From Omphiscola glabra (lineage: Eukaryota > Mollusca > Gastropoda > Lymnaeidae): DNA of 64,000 bases. A model generated the notes under the pieces. The model made no database searches and had not been told where the DNA came from. It saw only the letters and a list, made by a program, of their open reading frames with translations. Both the position numbers and the translations under genes were made by a program. Positions 47,655-59,461 of the stretch are shown piece by piece (the first letter of the stretch is position 1; each line of letters starts with the position of its first letter). The stretch is from positions 19,550,422 through 19,614,421 of the forward strand of contig OZ024806.1 in NCBI GenBank assembly GCA_964017045.1, read 5' to 3'.

Positions 47655-47920
47655 CAGGCGATTTCAATTTCAAATGATTCTGTGGCCGCAGTAGGTAGAG
47701 TTTTAGTGAGACTGGGCCGCATCAAGTATTCCACACACACACATTTTTTTTTTTTAAACCGATTACAAATTCAATAAAGTACAATCTGCTCAACCTTTAT
47801 TGATAACACATTTTCAAAAAATTCATTTGGAGGAAGCATTTGAAATAGTCAGTAGCTTAAATATGCTCATCATTAAGTTTGGCCCTAAACTTTAAATTGT
47901 TAAATAAGTGCTTTTCACAT
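47655..47920 (+). mobile_element. Degraded second copy of the 33.4-kb hAT-type element
   Basis: Shares with the 33.4-kb element, in order: the region after the left end, ACTGGGCCGCATCAAG, ACAAATTCAATAAAGTACAA, CTCAACCTTTATT and GGCCCTAAACTTTA. The right terminus is not visible; a 34-bp minisatellite starts shortly after. Confidence 0.7.
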
Positions 47921-47954
47921 CAGTGTTCTTTGCCATCATTGTTTTTTTTTCAAA

Positions 47955-48600
47955 CTAGTTCCATTGTCAAAATTGGTCCTCTGTCAAACTTGTTCTATTG
48001 TCAAAATTGGTGCTATGTCAAACTAGTTCCATTGTCAAAATTGGTCCTCTGTCAAACTTGTTCTATTGTCAAAATTGGTGCTATGTCAAACTAGTTCTAT
48101 TGATAAAATTGGTCCTTTGTCAAACTAGTTCCATTGTCAAAATTGGTGCTATGTCAAACTAGTTCTATTGATAAAATTGGTCCTTTGTCAAACTAGTTCC
48201 ATTGTCAAAATTGGTCCTCTGTCAAACTTGTTCTATTGTCAAAATTGGTGCTATGTCAAACTAGTTCCATTGTCAAAATTGGTCCTTTGTCAAACTAGTT
48301 CTATTGATAAAATTGGTCCTTTGTCAAACTAGTTCCATTGTCAAAATTGGTCCTTTGTCAAATTAGTTATATTGTCAAAATTGGTCCTATGTCAAACGCG
48401 TTCTAATGTCAAAATTGGTCCTTTGTCATACTAGTTCCATTGTCAAATTTGTTCTTTTTCTTGAATTTCTACCTTTGAAAAACGTATTCGTTCGTCAAAC
48501 TTGTTCCGTTGTCAAAATCGTTCCTTCGTCAAACGTGTTCCTATTGTCAAAATTGTTTCTTTGTCAAAATTGTTACTCCGTTAGCTTCGTTCCCTAGTCA
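47955..48600 (+). repeat. 34-bp minisatellite (dimer of 17-bp units), about 17 copies
   Basis: The unit contains GTCAAACTAGTTCCATTGTC and AAAATTGGTCCT. The two halves are related. Several variants alternate in a partly regular order; copies degrade to the right. Confidence 0.9.
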
Positions 48601-49354
48601 GCTAACACTTTGTTCCTTTGTTACGCTTGTCCCTTTGTCCACTGTTTTCTTTTGCGACTGCACACTAGAGTTACGTTACACTATGTATAAAGGAAAAATG
48701 CCACTGTTAATGAATAGTTCCAATTCCCAAGTTATCCATATGTAATTACTATTTGTTTCAGATAGATTATACGGTCAATACAAAAAAAAAAAAGAAACGC
48801 CCAATAACAAATATTGGGTTCTTCGTGTTTAATTGACACTGATAATTGGAACGGCAAATAAACGCCGAAACTTTGCCCCCAAAATTTAAGGATCAAACCC
48901 TTCCTAAAAAAAATCTTAACACCGGGATAGTCGATCAGACTTGTTGGCATTAGTTAATCTCTCTACGTCTTCAACAATTCGTTTTTTAGAGCATTGTGGT
49001 TCTGTTTCTGAAACATCAGGATCCTTTTGGTCTTATCAATGTTTAAAACCTATCGATCCATACCCAAAGAATAAAAAATGAAATTATCCTAATAAAAAAA
49101 AGGACATAGTACTATTTTAACGACATATGTTTAAAGGAAATAACCCCTTTAACAATAACTTTTTAAAAATTGAAAAATTAAATTGAAAAAAAAAAAAAAT
49201 CTAAATACATGTTGTTTTCTTTTTGTGAGAGGTTTGCTAGTGATTCTAAAGAAATGATTTTGTTTTCCAATAATTTGTTGTCTCGGCAATGTGAATGCAA
49301 ATATAAATTTAAAGGGCTTTATTCACATGCTTTTAATGTAAAAACGGTTATCCT

Positions 49355-49415
49355 AGCCCAAGGCTGGGGTACTGCGTTATATATAAGACCACTATAACAA
49401 AAATAATAATATAAT
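49355..49415 (+). repeat. Short dispersed repeat tail, second copy
   Basis: GGCTGGGGTACTGCGTTATAT followed by an AAT-rich tail; pairs with 45016-45070. Confidence 0.45.
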
Positions 49416-49424
49416 GGCCATGTT

Positions 49425-49620
49425 ATGTACATGTAAAATGTAAAATGTAAATGCAAATATAATTGTGAATATGAATGTAAATGTAATGTAATGTAAATTT
49501 CAATATAAATGTAATGCAAAGTAAATGTACACGTAAAAGGTAAAACTAAATGTAAACGTTAATGTAAGTTTAAAGTAAATGTATATATAAATGTAAATTT
49601 ATATGTAAATTTCAATTATA
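49425..49620 (+). repeat. AATGTA-type low-complexity repeat
   Basis: Short 6- and 12-bp units of AATGTAAATGTA type. Confidence 0.8.
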
Positions 49621-49679
49621 TTTAAAGTGATTATTAGATTTATAATTTTGAATTATACTTTTTTATACAAAAGAAGGCT

Positions 49680-50570
49680 AAAAAGTATGAAGTCTGAAAT
49701 GTATGAAGGCTGAAATGTATAAAGGCGAAAATGTATGGAGTCTGAAATGTATGAAGGCTGAAATGTATGAAGTATGAAATGTATGAAGGCTGAAATGTAT
49801 GAAGGCTGAAATGTATGAAGTCTGAAATGTATGAAGGCTGAAATGTATGAAGTTTGAAATGTATGAAGGCTGAAATGTATGAAGTCTGAAATGTATGAAG
49901 GCTGAAATGTTTGAAGTCTGAAATGTATGAAGGCTGAAATGTATGAAGACTGAAATGTATGAAGTCTGAAATGTATGAAGGCTGAAATGTATGAAGTCTG
50001 AAATGTATGAAGTCTGAAATGTATGAAGGCTGAAATGTATGAAGGCTGAAATGTATGAAGGCTGAAATGTATGAAGTCTGAAATGTATGAAGGCTGAAAT
50101 GTATGAAGGCTGAAATGTATGAAGGCTGAAATGTATGAAGTCTGAAATGTATGAAGGCTGAAATGTTTGAAGTCTGAAATGTATGAAGGCTGAAATGTAT
50201 GAAGTCTGAAATGTATGAAGGCTGAAATGTATGAAGTCTGAAATGTATGAAGTCTGAAATGGACGAAGTCTGAAATGTATGAAGGCTGAAATGTATGAAG
50301 TCTGAAATGTATGAAGGCTGAAATGTATGAGGTCTGAAATGTATGAAAGCTGAAATGTATGCAGGCTGAAATGTATGAAGTCTGAAATGTATGAAGGTTG
50401 AAATGTATGAGGGCTGCAATTTATGAAGTCTGAAATGTATGAAGGCTGAAATGTATGAAGTCTGAAATGTATGAAGTCTGAAATGTATGACGGCTGAAAT
50501 GTATGAGGTCTGAAATGTATGAAGTCTGAAATGTATGAAGGCTGAAATGTAGGAAGGCTGACATATAAAC
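49680..50570 (+). repeat. 16-bp minisatellite, about 55 copies
   Basis: Units GAAATGTATGAAGTCT and GAAATGTATGAAGGCT alternate irregularly. The minus strand is open for over 900 bases only because the repeat lacks stop codons in every minus frame. Confidence 0.95.
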
Positions 50571-51810
50571 AAGATTAGAAAACATTATTCCGCTTTGATA
50601 TTCAGTTGTTTTTTTAAAGATGATAAACATTGTTTAGGTCAATCTGTTTACAAATTACTAGCTATGAAAACATTTAAAAGGAATGTGAAACCTCAAATAA
50701 CATTACCCTTATTTCAAGGTGGGTTTTTTAAAAAAAAAATTTTAAACAAATTTCAATTTAAAACATAATGCTGAAAAAAATCATTTGATATAAAATTGTG
50801 TCTGTTTTTTTTAAACGATTTTAATTCTTAAAATTTAAAAATTAAACAACCATTAAAAATAACTTGTTTTTTTTTCTTTTTTTCTATGATTACTTTATAA
50901 ATGTCATATAGAGCGAGTAAGGGTGCTGAAAAATTGACAAAATATTCATACAAGAAACGCACTTTTAAGGATACCCATGAGTTCCCGCCCCCAACAATGC
51001 TGGCAAACGCACTTTTTTTCACACCCCTAAGCTATATTAATATTCTAATGACCCACCTGCTTTTACGCCGCAGGTGTATTGCACCAAATATTTCTGAAAT
51101 CAATTATGAATCAACTAACGCACTTATTTTTAAAAAAAGAATCTCCTTTAAATGCATTATCAGAAATTTATTTTATGTTCCCCTTAATAAAAAAAAATGT
51201 AAGACTATTTTTTTGGAGGTTGGAGCTAAAAAATGTGATCGCACTTTTTTTGTCATCGCAACAAGTCCATGTGCAGAGCTTCAGCTTGATAGCTTGAAAG
51301 GAAATGGGTCAATTAGCCGTCCAAAGATTGGCTAGCCAGCCAGCCACACATGAAAAAAAAGTGAAGTTGATATAAAGAATTAAAACGACTCTTTTTTATG
51401 AAATAATAATTAGTTATGTTTGTATAATTCTTACAAAATGACCATATCTTTTATAGTAAAATTTCGCCAATCATTGAGTAATATTTCTTTGATATAGATC
51501 ACCCTCTATTAGCACCTGTGAATATTTGTCGTTTTGAACATTTGTCGATGCGACATTTAAATATCGGTTTAAAAAAAGGAATTTGGCAAATACATTTACT
51601 TCCCTTTATTTAACGACTTCCCATTGAGATATGTATTATTGCAAATGCTGTAATTTTTGTAATCTGGCGACGCTTACGTTGCAATGGGAAAGTATTCGCA
51701 CTGGGTTCTAGATCGATTTGATAAATACTAATTCTCACAGATCTATCTGAGTCGATATGAAAGATTTCATTGTCTCTCAGTAAATTTAAGGGCATACAAA
51801 AATCATATTG
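50571..51810. other. Gene-free stretch before the LINE
   Basis: Contains a 144-codon open frame at 50901-51335 of unlikely composition with no recognisable domain; not called as a gene. Confidence 0.5.
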
Positions 51811-52078
51811 GAGAGAAAAGGAGGTCAACCTGTGACAACTATTGTGGCATTTCTCCCCTTTCCATAGTTAGGGAGATCTTGGCCAGAGTCCTACTTAATC
51901 GCTTACAACTACAACTTGAACAGAGACTACCTCATGAAAGCCTTTGTCGATTCCGTTCAGAATGGGGCACACCTGACATGATATTTGCAGTATGGAAGCT
52001 GCAGTAAAAAATATCAAGAACAACACGGTGACATGTTCATCACTTTTTTTCTATCTGATCAAAGCATTCAGCTGTCAT

Positions 52079-52292
52079 TAGAGATGTAACGTGGAAGATA
52101 ATAGTAGAGTTCAGCTCCGTCAGTAGAGATGGCCTGTGGAAGATAATGGTGGTTTAGCTCAGTCATAAGAGATGGCCTGTGGAAGATAATGGTGATTTAG
52201 CTCAGTCATGAGAGATGGCCTTTTGGAAGATAATGGTGGAGTTTGACTCAGTCATAAGATATGGCCTGTAAAAGATAATGATGGAATTTGGC
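52079..52292 (+). repeat. Tandem repeat of 43-46 bp arisen inside the LINE
   Basis: Five copies of a unit containing GATGGCCTGTGGAAGATAAT repeat one short reverse-transcriptase motif (RDGLWKIM). Copies are about 80-90% alike by eye and contain stops. Confidence 0.85.
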
Positions 52293-52540
52293 CTTTACAA
52301 TAGTAGGTAAACTACATGGATGTTGTTTATACATTGAACTAATGGCGTAAACAAGGATCGGTTCTAGACCCAACACTTGTAGCAGAATGTTCTCAGAAAT
52401 GTTGCCTGGTGCTTTTTTTGACTGTGAAGATGGCATTCCTATAAGATCCACGACAGACGGATGTCTATTTAACTTTAGGAGACTGCAAGCTATTACGAAA
52501 GTTAAATCAACGACTTATCCAGACCGCTTGTTTGATGATG

Positions 52541-52692
52541 TAATAATGGGGGAGACTGCAATCAGGTTAGCACAATAGGAAATTAGTAAAACACAGTAAG
52601 GTTAAACCTGATAAAAGGAACGCAACAAAACGCGTTGTTTTGTTGCGTTCCTTTTATCAGGTTTAACCTTATTGTGTTTTACTAATTTCCTA
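52541..52692. mobile_element. Palindromic (foldback-type) insertion in the LINE with 13-bp target duplication
   Basis: Bases 52572-52696 form a near-perfect 125-bp inverted repeat: arms of 60 bp with one mismatch around the 5-base centre GCGTT (52632-52636). TTGTTTGATGATG occurs at 52528-52540 and again at 52693-52705, as an insertion target duplication would. Removing the insert restores the LINE reading LFDDDCALN. A further 31 non-palindromic bases lie at the left side. It has no coding capacity. Confidence 0.75.
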
Positions 52693-53786
52693 TTGTTTGA
52701 TGATGACTGTGCGCTAAATACAGGCAAGGAACTGAAATTGAAGCAAATACTTTTTCCTTTTGCCAAGGTCTGTAACAACAACGGCCTCGTCATAGTTCGT
52801 GAACCAGCCAGCCCCAAAACATGCTTACAAATAATCTCTTTTGAGTGTTTGGGAGCGAAGGGGTCACAGTCTTGTCACTACACTAAACGTATATAGGACG
52901 ATGGTCATAAAATCTCTACCGTATGGTAGCTGATCCTAGACAGTGCTTAATAGATATTCTAGACAGCTAGACTATCTGCACCCAGGCTGTCTACTTAAAC
53001 TTCTTGTGATAAGGTGGCAAGTAAAAGTTCCTGGTACGGAGCTTCTACCAACAGGCTGATTTTATCACTCGCACCTACAAAAAGGACATGCCAGATGAAA
53101 AGCGCATGTTGCAATTATGCCAGCTAACAGACTTCCCAAACAACTAATATTCGCAGAAATGTCCGGAAAGATCCAATCAACTGGTGGGCAGTAGCACCAC
53201 TCCAAGGACTGTCTAAAAGCGTCACTCAAATTCATGGACATTGATCTTGATTTGTAGACACACTTACTATGTATCGTAGACAGTGGCATGGCAGACTCAC
53301 TGCTGAAGCAAAATCCTCAAAGAATAAGCGCGCCGCTTACGCTCAAAAGAAGCGCATGGACAGGAAAAGCCCACCTGACTCAATTCAATATAATACCCAA
53401 AACAACGTGTTTCCTAGTAGCAAGAAAGCTTTCCAGGCACAAATAGGACTGGTAGGCAAACCTGAGTACTAACTGTTTAATAAAGTCTTTGTCCCCTTGG
53501 CATGCAAGGGATGAGAAATACAACAAAGGCAAATTATAATTTAATCAATGCACACCCATTCCTTTAAAATGTTTTCATAACTAGCCATTTTTAGACAGAT
53601 TAACCCAACTTGCAGAGTGAGTTAGCTCATCTTGATTGCTTCCTTTACCGCTTCAATCTAGAACTTTAATCTTCTCTAAAGTAAAATTCCATATTTGTCT
53701 GATGTAAAAACTGATTTTTTCACTGGTATTATACACTATTCCCCGCATGTGTCTCGCTTCTATCTTGGTTACCCCTCGTTCTTTAC

Positions 53787-53962
53787 CATCCAGATATTAC
53801 CATATAAGATCTTTACTTTCCAGATATTACCATATACGATCTTAACTCTCCAGTTATTAACATTTAAGATCTTAACTCTCCAGATAATGCCATATTAGAT
53901 CTTAACTCTCCAGATATTACCATATAAGATCTTTACTCTCCAGATAATACCATATAAGATCA
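53787..53962 (+). repeat. 30-bp minisatellite, 6 copies
   Basis: The unit contains CCAGATATTACCATATAAGA and TCTTTACTCT, including AGATCT sites. Confidence 0.88.
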
Positions 53963-54329
53963 GCTCAAATGTCAATGTTGCAGACAAATGTGACATCACA
54001 AACAGCAGGCAAAAGACAGTGTGCTCGACCTGGTTTTCTCCAAATTTCAAGAGATTCTTGCTCAGCTTGAATAATGACCACATGTCCATCAAACTTATCA
54101 GGCAATAAATACAATAGCAACGTGCATCCAAAATGGGCGGGCGTTTTTGGATTGTCCAAGAAAGACTCCCAGAGACACGATCCTATAATAGCTTATGAGT
54201 GCTGGGCAAGTGCACAATGAAGACACGCAATATCGCAGAGTGACAGACACTATAAAGTTGTTAAGGTTTTGGTGCACTCTTCTGACAAAAGAGTAGTTCC
54301 ATAACATCCCAACATGAAAACGTTCATGG

Positions 54330-55050
54330 CCTTGACCCTGATTATTGGATTTCCCCGGAAAATGCCTGAGGTACCGGCAGTGACATTGACATTGAGATAA
54401 GAACGCTGAACGCTACCCTATAATACACGATAATAAAATAAGTTCATGTCAAGACTTAGTCTCTTTCGGTAGGAACAGCTATTGTACAAGTTGTGCGTCT
54501 GAGTTTTAGAATGGTCAACAGTGCAAGTGTGCAGTGTTGAAACATTTCTTCAAAATCACGCCCTACAAGACCTATCTTCAAGGAAATTACTTTCAAAACA
54601 AAAAAAAACACAACAAAAAACAGGTTTTTAAGACGTCTCAAAGTCTCCGTTAAGCGTAAGCTATAAATATTCCTCTTTTCTTTTATTGCTATGGCATACA
54701 ACACTTACAGTGGACATACTATACTCAATTACTGGATTACTTAATACCCCATTCCAAAAATCGACCTCGCTCGTGTATAGAGGACACTGTTGAAATTTTC
54801 CCGACACTATACCAGAGTGGTTATGTCTGGAACATCAATGACTTGTATCAGGTCAAAGCATGAATGTGTCGAACTTTCGGTCTGCCTCAAATTGAACGCA
54901 CAACGTTTACGCCTGGCTAGTCTCAATAAACAGTTTGGCATATGCCTAGTCTTGTCTTCCAGCAGAACGTGCACGGACCTTGCACTTTGTTACCGTTCGA
55001 TTTTCCCAAAGAAATATTACGTCACGAGAGCCAGGGGCGTGACACGGTGT
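54330..55050 (+). repeat. Diverged segmental duplication, copy A
   Basis: Collinear blocks match 56130-56780: CCTTGACCCTGAT with GATTTCCCC, then AGGAACA, then CCTACAAG, then ATTGAACGCAC with a similar distance order. Copies are much diverged and indel-rich. It may be an old transposon instead of host sequence; no coding frame is conserved between the copies. Confidence 0.5.
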
Positions 55051-55439
55051 TGTGCGTGTTTGTGGGGGGTATCTGGGGGTGGTGGGGTACCTGCTGTATG
55101 TCTTGCACGGACTCGGAGAGTGACACTACATATTTTAACATATTTGCGAAATTATTATTTTAATTATTACAGAGAATAGCTCTTGGCGTAAAAAAAAATT
55201 TTTGTTGCTGTTTTTGACAATTAAAAAAACACATTAAACTATTCTTTATTTTAATTTCAAGTCCTCCGTTAATTTATACAACTTTTATTTTTTATAATTT
55301 TTTTTAATTTCCATAATGTAAACATCAATTAAGTGCAAGCTATACAACAAATGTACATTCTTCTTTACTTTGTTTCAGTCTGGTTTTCATCTCTCTATCT
55401 TTTTAGGTAGGATATTTATGTAAATATATGTAAATGTGT

Positions 55440-55595
55440 TTTATACTTATGTATATGTCTTGTTGTACTGATGAAGGCATGTGCCGAAAAGTTTACTTAT
55501 ATTGTGTATTGTAAAATTATTATTAAACCCTAATACGATTATATTGTTATATTGACACAGATTGTTCGTTTCTATTTAATATATCATAATGTGTA
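55440..55595 (+). repeat. Dispersed repeat, copy B
   Basis: Counterpart of the segment at 22.3 kb in the same orientation, with CTGATGAAGGC, GCCGAAAAGT, TATTGTTATATTGACACAG and ATTGTTCGTTTC. Confidence 0.7.
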
Positions 55596-56129
55596 TGCGT
55601 CATTTAATCGTCCGGTTGTGGTCCATTTCTGGCTCATGAGTGGTTCACATGTGGTTCATATGTGGCTCATTTCTGGCCCACGTGGTGTCATTTCTTGGCC
55701 CATATGTGCCTGAAATGAAATAGATTCAAATCCTAGATTTGAATGAAAGTTATTTTTACTTAAAAATGAAGCATACAACGCATTTCCCGCTACTATATTA
55801 CAAGCACATTCAAGTTTGGTTCAATTCATGAGTTTATAACCATTTAGTTACTTCCATTTAGTTGGACAGCATGTCATGAATTATTTCTTCCAATTACTTG
55901 AGTTGAGTTTTCACTTAATGTCCTTGTAAACGCAAAGCTCAAGGAGGCGTGTCCCTGTTGACCCCGTCAAACTATCAAATGAGTACTGGACAACGACTGC
56001 GCCGCCATTACATCAGATCGTGCAGCTGGAAATTAAGTGGATAATTTAAAAGTCTTGTTAAAGTATTTAATTATTTATTTTTTTTGGATACAATTATAAT
56101 TTCATGCAATCGTAGAAAGAATAAATTGC

Positions 56130-56780
56130 CGTCCTTGACCCTGATATTTGATTTCCCCCAGAAAGCACTAGGGTCCCCGGCATTAAATCTATTGATAATA
56201 ATCCTGAACTCAACAAAACACTATAAATTAAATAAGGTCATTTTAGGAACACGCTTCTTTTGCTTGGAAGCAGTAGTATAAACATTTCGATTCTCGGTTT
56301 GTGAGTAAGCAAAATATAAGAGTGCAGGTGAAATCATCACTTCAAACTCAACATCCTACAAGCAATCTTTACAAGAACAACATTAAAAAAATAATAATAT
56401 TTTAAAGGAATGCCTTCTGAATGTTTACTTAAGTAAAATTAATACATGTGTACATATATTATGACAAATAACATATGAACAAGCGGAGTCAAGCCACACG
56501 CCTCCCTCCCCCCAACTTTCAATACCCCCAGGTTGACCTTACACGCATAAAGTAACTTTTGTGTGTCGTTAAAATGTCCCAAGCGTAGTAATATCTGGTT
56601 AGTCAACGACATTGTCACAAATCAAAAAGCAATGAGATGTCAAGCTTTTGACCGACATGACAATTGAACGCACGACATATTCGAAGGGCTTGAGTAAATC
56701 AATAGCCCCTCATGTGTTTACTCTAGTCACCAGGAAAAGGTGCACTGACCTCGTTTTCATAACTTAAGATATTCCCCACA
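56130..56780 (+). repeat. Diverged segmental duplication, copy B
   Basis: Second copy of the 54.3-55.05 kb segment. Just past and overlapping it, a further local duplication of about 105 bp (about 56715-56900) repeats CTAGTC-CCAGG, TTGACCTC and GATATTCCCCACAA. Confidence 0.5.
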
Positions 56781-57240
56781 AACAGTAGGTCCTATTTTTG
56801 GGGTTTGGTCACATGGTTAGTCTAGTCGCCAGGGAAAAATTAATTGACCTCATTTTGATAACGTGCGATATTCCCCACAATCCGTAAGTCATGAGATTTC
56901 GCTGGATCACAGGCGGTCATTACAGCGGTCGGGGGTAGGACACCGGGTCTCAAGTCTGGAACCGAAGTGCAACCTTATGTTTTTGTTGTTGAAAACTTCC
57001 AAGCGAAAATCTTATTTAATGATTGCAAGGATCACAATTTTGTCTACACTGTTTAACTTTCGGTATAATCGACAATTCTAAACAATGTCAAAATATAATT
57101 GATTTTACATTTCATGTCATACTTTTAACATTAAATTTTTATAATGATATATGTTTAGTAGAATACGAAGCAAATAAAATACACGCAATGAAGGCGTGCG
57201 GCTGCAATAATAATGTATTTTTAATGCAAGTAAGCGATGT

Positions 57241-57411
57241 TGTTTTAACCACTACAGAACATTTGCTAAGAATTTAAAGAAAACATTCAGGCCTAGTAAC
57301 TTTAGGAAACTTATGGGCACAGCCATGTTGTTTTAACCGCTACAGAACCTTTGCTAAGAATTTAAAGAAAACATTCAGGCCCAGTAACTTTAGGAAACTG
57401 ATGGTCAAGGA
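57241..57411 (+). repeat. Two-copy tandem duplication, 88 bp
   Basis: TGTTTTAACC starts both copies (57241, 57329), followed by TACAGAAC, AGAATTTAAAGAAAACATTC and AGTAACTTTAGGAAAC. Only a few mismatches, so it is recent. Confidence 0.9.
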
Positions 57412-58362
57412 CTTGAAAGATTACTGATAGAGCGAATTTATCATTTCCGGTAAGACTTTCGACCAGCAAAAAAATCATGTGCCTGAACAGTTGTTTTTTT
57501 AAAAAGTGTTTAAATTCATAGTTTTGGTCTTAACATTATCAGCTTACATTTTAGAAGTTCACCTTGTCAATTTTCAGCAGCAACGAAACAAGTTTATTCA
57601 AGTGTCAATATTGTGCTGTTTGATTTAAGCGGAAATCGTATAATTGTTCGCAGAGTTATTACTCTCTATGCCAAAGTACAATTCAGGAGGGACAATTGTC
57701 CTGTGCTGGTTTAAAAATGCACCCGTCTTAAAACACATGTTTCCAGGAATTAAACGCCCTTGAGTAGCCCAGTCCCCCAAACGTAAGATTTTTTTATTTT
57801 TACTTAATCTTAATCAATAGTGTATTTTGTTTTCAAAAGTTGTGTTCTGACACAACCCCGACATTGAAGGTTATCATCACGACAATTCTAGTGTATCTAA
57901 TGATTGCATTTGACAGCTATGATATGTCTTTGCTGCAGATAGAGTTGTTTTTTTTAGACGGTTTGTAAACTTTTATCAACATTGGGAATATTGGGAAATT
58001 TTGCAACAATGCTGTGTCCATGCCATGCTCAAATTTGTACCCTTGCACCGTCAACACCCCTTGCACTAGTTGATTAATGATCTAGAATCGGTGCACACAC
58101 CCGCGTCCCCGGACTGGTACAGTTAATATGCCTTAACTGTTCTACACGTCTTGACTGGCGACAACCTGTTTATAATGATATGCGATTAAATAATGTATAT
58201 TGTATGCCACTGTTTAAGTTCATGAAAGAACATGAACAAGGTTTGCACGTTTCAGTACTGCGGCTTTAGTTCTGTCCCAAACACCAATCATTTATTGGTA
58301 GTTCGTGCTTTGAATGACACATTTCAATATTTTGTGCTAAGCCACCTTATTCTGAGACCACC
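57412..58362. other. Gene-free stretch
   Basis: AT-rich, no repeat or gene recognised. Confidence 0.55.
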
Positions 58363-58530
58363 AATTTTTCAACCCAAAACAACGTGCGGGAAAGCTTTCC
58401 AGACACAAATGGGACTGGCAGGCCGCCTGCGTGCTCACGGTGTAATATGGCCTTGGCCATCTTTGCGTGCGTCGGACGAACGAAATATTTTGTGGAACAA
58501 TAAAATAAAATATTCTAACTTATAAATCTT
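58363..58530 (+). mobile_element. LINE 3'-end fragment, same family as the one at 51.8-53.5 kb
   Basis: Encodes TTCGKAFQTQMGLAGRLRAH, the zinc-finger-like C-terminal tail, closely parallel to KAFQAQIGLVGK at 53.4 kb. It is 5'-truncated, as is usual for LINE insertions. Confidence 0.7.
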
Positions 58531-58899
58531 GTTCTTAGGACATAACGAGCAACAATAATGGGATCATTTTTTACCGTGTTAAAAAATAAAAAATTTAACC
58601 TCTTCTTATCATCACATATGTCCAATCAGTACCGTACTGCTACATGAAGTGGAAATTAGTTAAGTCAAAGATCCAAAGAGCTTCAAGGGTTTGTTTTCAT
58701 TAGTTCAACACCTGTTATTTTGGTATACGGATTTAACTAGTCGCACGTAAAGCCTTTCATTTATTGCGTTCATCTTAGGGACTTTAAAATAAGCAGATAA
58801 GTGTTAGGGAATGAGAACTGAAAATAATTTTTGAAGTGTATAGAAAGTTCAAAGTTCATTGTACGTTTTAAGGGCTTCAGTTTCATACATAAATGAAGG

Positions 58900-59380
58900 C
58901 TCGATTACGGTATGTAGTGCTTCGTGTATTGATGGATCTTGGCCAGGCTCGATTGCGGTAGGCAGTGCTACGTGTATTGATGGATCTTGGCCAGGCTTGA
59001 TTGCGGTATGCAGTGCTACGTGTATTGATGGATCTTGGCAAGGCTTGATTGCGGTATGCAGTGCTACGTGTATTGATGGATCTTGGCCAGGCTTGATTGC
59101 GGTATGCAGTGCTACGTGTATTGATGGATCTTGGCAAGGCTTGATTGCGGTATGCAGTGCTACGTGTATTGATGGATCTTGGCAAGGCTTGATTGCGGTA
59201 TGCAGTGCTACGTGTATTGATGGATCTTGGCAAGGCTTGATTGCGGTATGCAGTGCTACGTGTATTGATGGATCTTGGCCAGGCTTGATTGCGGTATGCA
59301 GTGCTACGTGTATTGATGGATCTTGTCCAGGCTTGATTGCGGTATGCAGTGCTACGTGTATTGATGGATCTTGGCCAAGG
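58900..59380 (+). repeat. 48-bp minisatellite, about 10 copies
   Basis: The unit contains GGCTTGATTGCGGTATGCAG and TGCTACGTGTATTGATGGAT. The period of 48 is a multiple of three, so long frames stay open on both strands. Confidence 0.93.
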
Positions 59381-59461
59381 TTGGTAGACACGCACTTCAA
59401 ATGCCCACAGGGGAACAGGATTGCAACCGGGGACGTGATCCCACCGTGACACAAGAATCTT

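Larger units (their letters stand above)
51811..53472 (+). mobile_element. Dead non-LTR retrotransposon (LINE), reverse-transcriptase part and C-terminal tail
   Basis: The + strand reads as a broken LINE ORF2. Reverse-transcriptase motifs appear at 51820-52006 (CDNYCGISPLSIV, ILARVLLNRL, FRSEWGTPDMIF), ending in a stop. More RT sequence follows at 52390-52540 (FFDCEDGIPIR, FNFRRLQA). The catalytic region appears as LFDDDCALN at 52693-52720, where the family usually has FADD. The tail at 53269-53472 includes KAFQAQIGL, a degenerate zinc-finger-like end. Stops, frameshifts, a local tandem expansion (52079-52292) and a palindromic insertion (52541-52692) make it non-functional. The intact element would be several kilobases; its 5' part is missing. 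Confidence 0.85.

Noticed and set aside
49640..50572. 310-codon minus-strand frame rich in His, Phe and Ile
   Set aside because: A product of the 16-bp array, which has no stop codon in any minus frame.
50901..51335. 144-codon + frame starting at ATG
   Set aside because: Lys/Phe/Ile-rich translation of AT-rich DNA with no domain, no splice context and no conservation evidence.
54790..55179. 129-codon + frame
   Set aside because: Falls inside the old segmental duplication, and the frame is not kept in the other copy.
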